Source: Perkinsus marinus ATCC 50983 (Eukaryota > Perkinsozoa > Perkinsida > Perkinsidae). Taken from it: a stretch of 25,703 nucleotides of DNA. The notes below the pieces were generated by a model. That model did no database searches. It had not been told where the DNA came from and saw only the letters and a program-made list of their open reading frames with translations. Both the position numbers and the translations under genes were made by a program. The stretch is from positions 1,192,702 through 1,218,404 of the forward strand of contig NW_003214508.1 in the NCBI RefSeq assembly GCF_000006405.1. Direction: 5' to 3'. Shown in pieces: positions 19,521 to 25,703 of the stretch (position 1 is its first letter; each line of letters opens with the position of its first letter).

Positions 19521-19722
19521 CTGGTGGGATCTTGCGGAAATTTTCACCGCCCCGTTTTATCTGAGAAATGAGCTCGTTAACTGAGTTGAGTAAAATTGTA
19601 TCGAATTGTAGTATCACTTACAAGACAATCGTCGTACCTGATCATCTCTTCTTTGTGCTTAGTGGGAAAAGGTGAAGAATTCACGTAATTTGTGGATAGG
19701 TTTTTTGCCTTGTATAATTACC

Positions 19723-20808
19723 ATGGCGAGGGCGGAGACTTCTTCTTACATAGACTCTCATCATTCCGACCCGTTCAGTGGAGTGGAGCTGCTCAAACTG
19801 CCGTCCTCGACTGTGGTAGATCCTGCGAGTGTTGCTCTTTTCTGCCAAGGTCCTTATTGGTTCAAGCTCCTCGTATCGGATGCGCAATTTGTCGCTCTCT
19901 CACGGGGTAAGGCGGTGATCCAGGATCAGACCGGGTGTGCTTTGGCCTTCTCCGCGGGGACGTGCATGGTGCTTGAAAACAGCTATCATGCGCTAATGGT
20001 TGCATCGTCGAGCTTGGATTCTCTTTGTACACTTTGTCGCGACATTGTCGAGAATTTCCTTTTTCCGGCAAGTGAAGAGGACGGCATTCTGATATGTTTG
20101 GGTAGTGACGCTGCTCTTTGCGCGGCGTTGGATGCTGGGGGCTCGGCAATCTGTCCTAGGGCTCCGATTGCCGTCGAAAACGATGAGTACATTATTAGAG
20201 TGTCCAGTAAGGCATGTGCAGGTCTACCGAGTGTATTGGGAATTGTGTGTAAGGAGGTCATAAATGCTATCCAGGCTGATAAGGCAGGTATGATGAAGAT
20301 AATGGAAATAGAGTATTCATCGCCACGGATAGCGCAGTCCCCGTATGCGCCTACAGCCGTGGTGCCCTCTGCTCACTGTGAGCAGCTACCTTCTATTGAA
20401 GTCTCCAAAATCTCGATTTCCTTTCCTCTCAAAGAGGCTGAAGCCAATGAGATCATCTTGGCTGAGGTCGCTATGAGAAGGATCTCGCACGAGACTGAAA
20501 CCTTCATTCAGCTGAAGCGCCCCCACCACAATGATATGGACAAGGCCGAGATGGATGTTGGTGGATATGTTATGACTATCACTGGTACGTTAAATGGGCT
20601 CCACTCGGCTCATCGGAAGATAGTCGCTATTCTCGTGCGAGCATTGCTCAAAGAGGAGGCGGAGACAACGATAAGGTCCGCGACAAGCACAGACTTCTTG
20701 GCCAAAGAACAAGAGCCTACTGTCGTTGTCGGGGACAAGTCTTATTCCTCTACTAGTACTACTATTACTACTCCCTATGGAACTGATATGTTATTCAAGT
20801 CTACATAG
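19723..20808 (+). CDS. Protein with three KH-like RNA-binding modules
   Basis: Intronless, 361 aa from the ATG at 19723 (ACCATGG context); an in-frame GTG at 19672 is not a credible start. Three segments have the KH type I pattern. They are about 46-112 (WFKLLVSDAQFVALSRGKAV, TGCALAFS, a long helix LCTLCRDIVENFL), about 122-185 (ILICLGSDAALCAALDAGG ... YIIRVSSKAC, VLGIVCKEVINAI) and about 228-306 (ISISFPLKEAEANEIILAEV ... YVMTITGTLNGLHSAHRKIV). The PCBP/Nova arrangement of three KH domains binds pyrimidine-rich RNA. The usual GxxG loop is degenerate in all three (SRGK, ALDAGG, ILAE), so RNA binding may be weakened or altered. The Ser/Thr-rich tail (YSSTSTTITT) is low complexity. The family call rests on pattern only. 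Confidence 0.7.
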   Translation: MARAETSSYIDSHHSDPFSGVELLKLPSSTVVDPASVALFCQGPYWFKLLVSDAQFVALSRGKAVIQDQTGCALAFSAGTCMVLENSYHALMVASSSLDSLCTLCRDIVENFLFPASEEDGILICLGSDAALCAALDAGGSAICPRAPIAVENDEYIIRVSSKACAGLPSVLGIVCKEVINAIQADKAGMMKIMEIEYSSPRIAQSPYAPTAVVPSAHCEQLPSIEVSKISISFPLKEAEANEIILAEVAMRRISHETETFIQLKRPHHNDMDKAEMDVGGYVMTITGTLNGLHSAHRKIVAILVRALLKEEAETTIRSATSTDFLAKEQEPTVVVGDKSYSSTSTTITTPYGTDMLFKST

Positions 20809-21990
20809 GCTTCATTAGTCCGCCAAGGTGCGGTAACTTATTGCTAGTCCTTGGACCATTGTGGATGCCTCTAATAGATAGGGGTGTCCGTCGTCTCATT
20901 TTTGCTACGGAGTGATGTAATGGTATGGTACCGATTACTAGAGAATACTACACTTCGTGACATCATTGGGCTTAGTCCTTTTGCTCCAATACATTTTCAT
21001 TAATTACCTCTTGAGTTCTCAGATAGCCTTCACTGTCACACAGGTTTCCTATCACTAATGTCGTACTCTCATCCTCACGGTTACCTGGGTACGAGGGAGG
21101 ATCATCTGCAACTACAAGTAGCAGTTGCTCACTCTGAGAAATTTGCATCGCTATGTGGCTATGGAGGCTGAGGATTGCCGGTCGGGTGTTGTCAGTTTCC
21201 AACATCGGGCGGTAGCAGCTCTCTGAGCTTAAGGCATCCTCTTGCTTCTTTGGCCGAGCGGAGTCGAGGTTGCCGGATAAGGAACGTAGTCTAGCTGAGA
21301 TAGGATTTAAGTAACGGAATGTGGCCGCAGTCGAACTCCCTGGCAGTGGGTATCATTTCATCATTAGTGGTGATTTGATGATAAATCAGTCTCATGTATT
21401 AATATTATTGATCATCTTCATGAGATCAATTCTAGGCGTCATCTGTGATAGACAACATGTGATGTACAGCGTATCTATTCTACTTCCACGTGTATCGGTC
21501 GTCACGTTAGGCTGATGCCGACAAATTTTAGCGTTTTAGGGTGGGGTCATTTAGGAAGCTCCGTCGTCAACGCAGAGAATGATTTAATTCTACTGTTAGA
21601 TTTGATACGAATGATGCGCCATTCCGCCTTGTGCAACGCAGGTCCTGAAAACTGATGATAGTTATTATCATGGGATTCTCCAAGGCTTATAATGACAATT
21701 GGCATTTTGTTTTGCTCAGTATGCTGTGTTTCTCGAGAGATCAGACTTCGGGTTGAAGTGGTATGAATTTCCTGGTCGTATGGTGGTGGGAATATGGGAA
21801 GTCGTAGCATTAGTATCACTATAGGTAGTAGTAGCACTATCAAAAGTTCTATTCGAAATTTTTGTTGTAGTATTGAAGATTATGTTAGTAAGATTACTGT
21901 TGATGCTACTACTGGTAGAAGTGTAGCACTACTAAATAGTTACAGCAGTAGTGATAGGGTAGTCAGGTTGTCTTTGTCAGTCTACGGTGT
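20809..21990. other. 1.2-kb intergenic region, no gene recognised
   Basis: 3' region of the KH-like gene and promoter or leader of the CCCH gene. A short ATG frame at 21794-22063 (89 codons, Ser/Ile-rich) overlaps the start of the CCCH gene in another frame and could be an upstream ORF. TAG/AGT-rich stretches occur near 21805-21960. A TGGCCGAGCGG word at 21261-21271 resembles a tRNA A-box, but no tRNA fold follows. Confidence 0.45.
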
Positions 21991-22953
21991 ATGGTCAACC
22001 AAGGCGCTGCCATTTTGCCTGTCCCTCCATCGGACTTGTCTCAGAAAAGCCCTCCCTCACTGAGCAGTAGGGGTGACTCTGCCAATCCTCAATCACCAGT
22101 CGGGGATATCACTCCCCTCGCTATGTCCGGTGGCGTTGGTCGTCGTAGGCACAGCTCCACTACTTCTATCAGAGGTCCACGTGGTTTCTGCTGGTCCTAT
22201 CAGTCCTCTGGTCGCTGTGGTAGGAGTGACGAGTGCCCCTTGCAACACGTTACTGGGATGGAGGCTGTGGAGTTATGCAAGCAACAAGAGTGTCTGTTCT
22301 ACAGCAAAGGTCACTGCCGTAAGGGTGACAACTGCCCTTATGTTCATAATGCAGCGAGGAAACAACGCCCTCGGGTTGGTAGCAACCAAGGGCTTCACCG
22401 ACAACGCCCACAACAGCAGCATGCCAAGAGGGACTATGTGACCAATAGTATAGCACTGTTGGAAACTCCGCCGATCGGCTCTCAGAAGAACAATCGTCAG
22501 TATAGGAAGGCCAGTACGGGTCGTGGGGCTGGGAAGAAGAACAACAATGGCGGCGGCCGCTTGCCTCATCAACGAGCTCTCATGGAGGAAGCTGGTCAAC
22601 AACAACAGCAGCAGAACTCATCCAAGCACGTCCGAGAAACTGTGCTCACGATTAGTGCAGAGGCACTTGGTGGCGACTTCACTGCCTGGGGTGTGTCTAC
22701 TTATGAGGGAAGCGATGATATGGTTAGTGGTGACAACTCTCCGGTATACATGCTCTACGATACTACGCCTGACTCGACAACTCCTACAGCAGTAGCCTAT
22801 GCAGCAGCTTCAAGTCTTTGCTGTGGCCTCACTATGAGCACTCAAAATTATGTGGATTATTGTCGTGCTCTGCAGCTTCGTGGGATGCTCTACCCAAACG
22901 TGTCTGTGGATAATCTTAGACGGGCCTCCATCGACGTCGTTTACGAGGACTAG
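21991..22953 (+). CDS. Tandem CCCH zinc-finger protein
   Basis: Intronless, 320 aa from an ATG at 21991. Two adjacent CCCH fingers are exact: C67-x8-C76-x5-C82-x3-H86 (CWSYQSSGRCGRSDECPLQH) and C101-x7-C109-x5-C115-x3-H119 (CLFYSKGHCRKGDNCPYVH). These fit the family of RNA-binding CCCH proteins that act in mRNA processing, stability or translation. The N-terminus is Ser/Pro-rich. The middle is basic and Gln/Asn-rich with a polyQ run after EEAG. The C-terminal 100 residues are a conserved-looking acidic segment of unknown role. The spacing between fingers (14 residues) is shorter than the 18 of TTP-type proteins, so it is not a clear TTP orthologue. Confidence 0.85.
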   Translation: MVNQGAAILPVPPSDLSQKSPPSLSSRGDSANPQSPVGDITPLAMSGGVGRRRHSSTTSIRGPRGFCWSYQSSGRCGRSDECPLQHVTGMEAVELCKQQECLFYSKGHCRKGDNCPYVHNAARKQRPRVGSNQGLHRQRPQQQHAKRDYVTNSIALLETPPIGSQKNNRQYRKASTGRGAGKKNNNGGGRLPHQRALMEEAGQQQQQQNSSKHVRETVLTISAEALGGDFTAWGVSTYEGSDDMVSGDNSPVYMLYDTTPDSTTPTAVAYAAASSLCCGLTMSTQNYVDYCRALQLRGMLYPNVSVDNLRRASIDVVYED

Positions 22954-23817
22954 TTTGGGAATGCTGGCAGGTTAAGAACCAGCAACCCCCCGTCAGAGTT
23001 TTTGTAATTTGAATAACACCGATAGTCGTCGTCATCATCAGGGGTCCTTATCGGGATTAATCTCTGATTCCCATGTACATGTGGCCCGATGGCCCAGCTT
23101 TTCTCCACCTCAGTTCGGCTGCTGAGAAAGTGAGGAGCAGCAGCAGCAGCATTCTTTGCTAGAGGCACTGTATTATTCTCGAGTTTTTATTCACTTGCCA
23201 GTTTTTTTTCAATCCTAATTTTTAATATTTGAAGATTTTGCTTTGCGCTCTCACTCGGGTGTAGTGAGCTAGATGCTCCCTTCTGTCCCGTAATACTATG
23301 TGACGGTAGTGTACAATGCTGCTGGTATCATTGCCATATGTTAGGTGATGATTATGTCTGCTATTCATCTGTCCATGTATCGTTAATGTTTGGAAGCCCC
23401 AGGTGGTAGTAGTGGTAGTCTGGGTCGGCATCTGCTGTTGCTCCCACCTATTTGTCGGGGTCAAGGTCGGAGTGTATGATCTTACTTTTTGCGTTAAGCA
23501 TATCCATTACCCTCCTGTCGAGTTTGATTAATCAATTCATCCTTTTGAACACGAACGCTCCGTTCAAGCCGATAAGTTCAGAAGGAAGAGGATTGGATTT
23601 GCGCTTGACTGCGTTGAAAACGCGTGTGGAAGAATCCGTGAGAAAGTTAACTGCGTGTATCTATGAAAAGGAGAGAGTTATGAAGTGGTTTTTGATAATG
23701 CAATAAGGAAACCCCTGATCTTAGCTGAGGAAGCGGAACATATAATCCGAGGACATTACCTGGTAGGAAGTTGAGTGGTAGGTCAAGTCGTCCTTCAGTT
23801 TATTGTTGAGAATTCTC
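22954..23817. other. Intergenic, 860 nt, with one short ORF
   Basis: 3' region of the CCCH gene and upstream region of the propeller-like gene. It contains a CAG-rich run at about 23130-23150 and the short membrane-protein-like ORF at 23476-23706 listed separately. Nothing else was recognised. Confidence 0.4.
23476..23706 (+). CDS. Possible 76-aa small protein with N-terminal hydrophobic segment
   Basis: ATG at 23476 opens MILLFALSISITLLSSLINQ, a clear hydrophobic segment of about 20-24 residues that could be a signal anchor. A charged, helical part follows (LDLRLTALKTRVEESVRKL) and the frame stops at 23706. It resembles a small single-pass protein or the first exon of one. No family is recognised and there is no second copy to compare. 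Short length makes chance possible. Confidence 0.3.
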   Translation: MILLFALSISITLLSSLINQFILLNTNAPFKPISSEGRGLDLRLTALKTRVEESVRKLTACIYEKERVMKWFLIMQ

Positions 23818-24813
23818 ATGGATGTGGATTTCGATACTGAACTGCGAATAGCTAGCATGAGTTACCACACCTTCGGCAACTCTGCTTCCCAGCTACGCAG
23901 AATGCTACCAACCACACAGACAGGACTACTTGTGCCTCCCGAGGATGAGTGGTAGTGTTCGAAGCGGTTGTCGAGATGACTCAGTACCTGTCTTAGGTTT
24001 ATCGTCCTCTCTGCTGATCCCAATGGGCTCTACATGGCGGGCATCACCAACGCCGGCTACCTCTGCCTCTACGACCTGCGCTCGAACATCATGGTTTGGT
24101 CCTTGCCGCTCATCCAAAGTGGACGCGATCAAGTCTGGCTGGCAGTTTGGTGGTGGCGCGACTGCATTCTGGCTGTAGCCGATACTTTTCTGGCCGTAGT
24201 AGACCCCGTCACAGAGAAGTGTATCGTTGCGGCTGAATACCAGGAGATGGCATCCCTGGAGCTCATCGGAATCCGCCACGACCAGTTTTTGACGGCTCTT
24301 GGGATCCCAGCGGATCGTGGAGTAACACAAGACCACTCAGGATTAGTCTCATGCATAAACAGGTACCTCGCATTGTTCGCTTCCACCTATCACATGGTCA
24401 CGACAGCGGTCCAATGTCGCTGATAGAGGACACCGATTCTGGGCCCAGGATCGACTTCTCGGTGTTGTCCTGCGATCAACATTTCAAGTGGCAGGCGTCA
24501 GCCGTGGACGTCAATGAGGCCGATGGTAGAAATGGAATGCCTGTCTTTGGGTCACCTTGTTCATCCAGCCTTGCCGACGCACGCATGCGCTACACTACAA
24601 GGGCAGAAGAGTTCATCAAAGACGTCTATTCGACTCTTTGCTATCGGCCTCAATTCGGAAGGCGAGACGGAGACGCTGGCGAAGGCCCACATGGTACCGG
24701 CGTATGGTCCAGTGGAGCAAGTAGCTTGTCTTGGCACGCAGGCTCAGGATGGGCAGTCAGCGTGGCTGGTCAGCAATAAAGTCGATGGATTGTTTAATAT
24801 GGTTCTTGTCTGA
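23818..24813 (+). CDS. Beta-propeller (WD40-like) protein or N-terminal part of one
   Basis: Exons 23818-23951, 23997-24362, 24407-24525 and 24569-24813, joined by introns of 45, 44 and 43 nt in consistent phase, give 287 aa. The protein starts MDVDFDTELRIASMSYHTFG. A propeller-like blade follows (WFIVLSADPNGLYMAGITNA, GYLCLYDLRSNIMVWSLP), then further strand-rich sequence (CILAVADTFLAVVDPVTEK; TSIRLFAIGLNSEGE; YGPVEQVACLGTQ). It may end at the TGA 24811-24813. Alternatively, a 51-nt intron (24769-24819) skips that stop and joins the frame to a 123-nt exon 24820-24942 that is followed by a strong GTAAGT donor, making this the 5' part of a longer gene. No specific family is assigned. Confidence 0.6.
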
Positions 24814-24819
24814 GCTCAG

Positions 24820-25372
24820 GTCTTGGTCCAGCAAGTTGAAGTCATATCGGTCTTCCAAGCGGTCCCAGTAGCCTGCCGAATGTCGCCTGCGTCATCACCA
24901 CCGTCAGATTACGGATCAGACGCCGACACATATGAGTGGACCGTAAGTTATATTTGAGGAAGGCATAAGGGGTGTCTTTACAAATGCGATTACACCATCT
25001 CATCTGGTGCGATGAAACGCCCTGCTCTTTTGTGCCGAGTTTATTTATCGATGTACTTGAGAGCTAGGGTTGGTCCCCGCATATGAATGGTCCTCAATAC
25101 TTCCCATGCGAACAGCGTGCTCGACACGAATCGGTATTTGTCTTTTACAGTGCTGTTGTCTCAGCTAGAGCTAGTGCAAGAGCTACGCGACTCCCTAGAG
25201 TCTATGTGTTGGACTAGTTTCGACCCTCTTCCGAAGCCTCCCGGCAGTGGTAATGATGCAATCTTGCGCATGGGCGTCACATTCATTGTGTGCTGCTGCA
25301 CCCCTTAGGTCAACCTGGGTGGTTGCTGTTGTGTGCTGGTCACTCCAGAGGTGGGCAAGGGACTTTGCAGGT
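24820..25372 (+). CDS. Further exons, possibly of the same gene or of a new one
   Basis: Three exon-like pieces. 24820-24942 ends SPPSDYGSDADTYEWT before GTAAGT; it contains an ATG at 24880 that could instead start a new gene. 25151-25249 (LLSQLELVQELRDSLESMC, PLPKPPGS) is preceded by TTTTACAG. 25309-25372 (PGWLLLCAGHSRGGQGTLQ) is bounded by CCCCTTAG and GTAATA. The last two join in frame across a 59-nt intron. The pattern of a short helical strand, then a variable Pro-rich loop, then LLLCAGHSRGGQGTLQ faintly recalls the CPSF1/DDB1/SF3B3 propeller superfamily, where VTCSG..K.GSLR occurs. The link between 24942 and 25151 is unresolved. Confidence 0.35.
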
Positions 25373-25703
25373 AATAAGAGATGTCATGATATACATCATG
25401 TCCCTCATAGAGTGAGCTGTAGTCGATTTATCTCGAAAAGTTCTTATGTATTGGTCTTGATGAAACATAGAGAAGGCAGTGTTGCTCACGTGATCGACCT
25501 GCTCAGAAACGGGGTAAAGCCGTCCGGAGCCGGACGAAGAGCTGTGCGAACGCAGATGATTGCCTATACAAATGGAACACCAGCAAGCTGAATACTCCCT
25601 TGGTCCGGGTTCACGTATTCCCTATCATGATTATCAGTCTCTACATGTTTCTGCCTCAGTGGGTGCCCTGTAGAGGTGGGAGCATGTTCTTAGGGCTGCT
25701 CGC
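25373..25703. other. Right edge, unresolved
   Basis: May hold more exons of the gene to the left (an open plus-strand stretch runs to 25591), but no boundary or family feature could be fixed. Nothing else recognised. Confidence 0.3.

Larger units (their letters stand above)
18253..19722. other. 1.5-kb intergenic region with inverted repeats
   Basis: Holds the WNK 3' UTR and the promoter of the KH-like gene. Near 18480-18520 (TCA/TCG repeats) and 18715-18775 (pyrimidine-rich TTC/TCC/TGC runs) the sequence is low complexity; the ORF that spans it (18469-18786) encodes mostly Ser, Phe and Leu runs and is not credible. Two structured parts are listed separately. Confidence 0.5.

Noticed and set aside
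21253-21345. TGGCCGAGCGG word like a tRNA A-box, with a weak B-box-like word about 70 nt on
   Set aside because: No acceptor stem or anticodon arm could be paired, so no tRNA is supported.

Overview
This is a window of nuclear DNA from a protist. Its genes are broken by very short GT-AG introns, mostly 42-58 nt, with one at 29 nt and one that may be 17 nt. They encode conserved eukaryotic proteins: a U2AF large-subunit-like splicing factor, U2A', V-ATPase subunit H, a WNK kinase, a KH-like protein and a CCCH zinc-finger protein. Near-50% GC, tiny introns, compact spacing and a WNK kinase of the kind with Asn at the beta-3 lysine position would fit an alveolate such as a perkinsid. That placement is inference; no species marker is visible. 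No virus-like element, transposase, tRNA, rRNA or CRISPR array was recognised.

Left third (1-8213, minus strand). A segment of about 3.5-4 kb is present twice in tandem: copy A about 1-3596 and copy B about 3950-7439. Each copy holds the main part of an unrecognised protein gene, a non-coding spacer of about 1 kb, and the two-RRM part of a U2AF65-like gene. Copy B of the U2AF-like gene is whole: ten exons, 471 aa, with RS domain, RRM1, RRM2 and a Q/G/W-rich tail. Copy A lacks the RS-encoding exons. At the copy A/B junction the unrecognised gene of copy B runs into the copy A RRM exons through a perfect GT-AG intron of 54 nt, with matching intron phase (0/0). The duplication therefore appears to have created an in-frame chimeric gene of about 904 aa by intron-to-intron joining. 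This is the most interesting observation here.

Middle (8214-13317, minus strand). The complete U2AF-like gene lies only 107 nt downstream of a complete seven-exon U2A' gene (259 aa). Both products belong to the machinery that recognises the branch site and 3' splice site. One U2A' intron begins inside a (GTA)12 microsatellite. A weakly supported small gene and about 1.5 kb without a convincing gene follow, and then a nine-exon V-ATPase subunit H gene (460 aa).

Right half (13318-25703, plus strand). A 585-nt divergent intergenic region separates V-ATPase H from a four-exon WNK kinase of 1373 aa. That kinase carries an OSR1-C-like domain and an unexpected peptidoglycan-binding-like fold near its C-terminal coiled coil. 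After a 1.5-kb gap rich in inverted repeats and CGTCAC-type motifs comes an intronless protein with three KH-like modules. An intronless CCCH zinc-finger protein follows. The window ends with a multi-exon beta-propeller-like gene and further exons that may run off the right edge.

Exon models were assembled by hand from reading frame, GT-AG boundaries and family resemblance; no transcript evidence was available.
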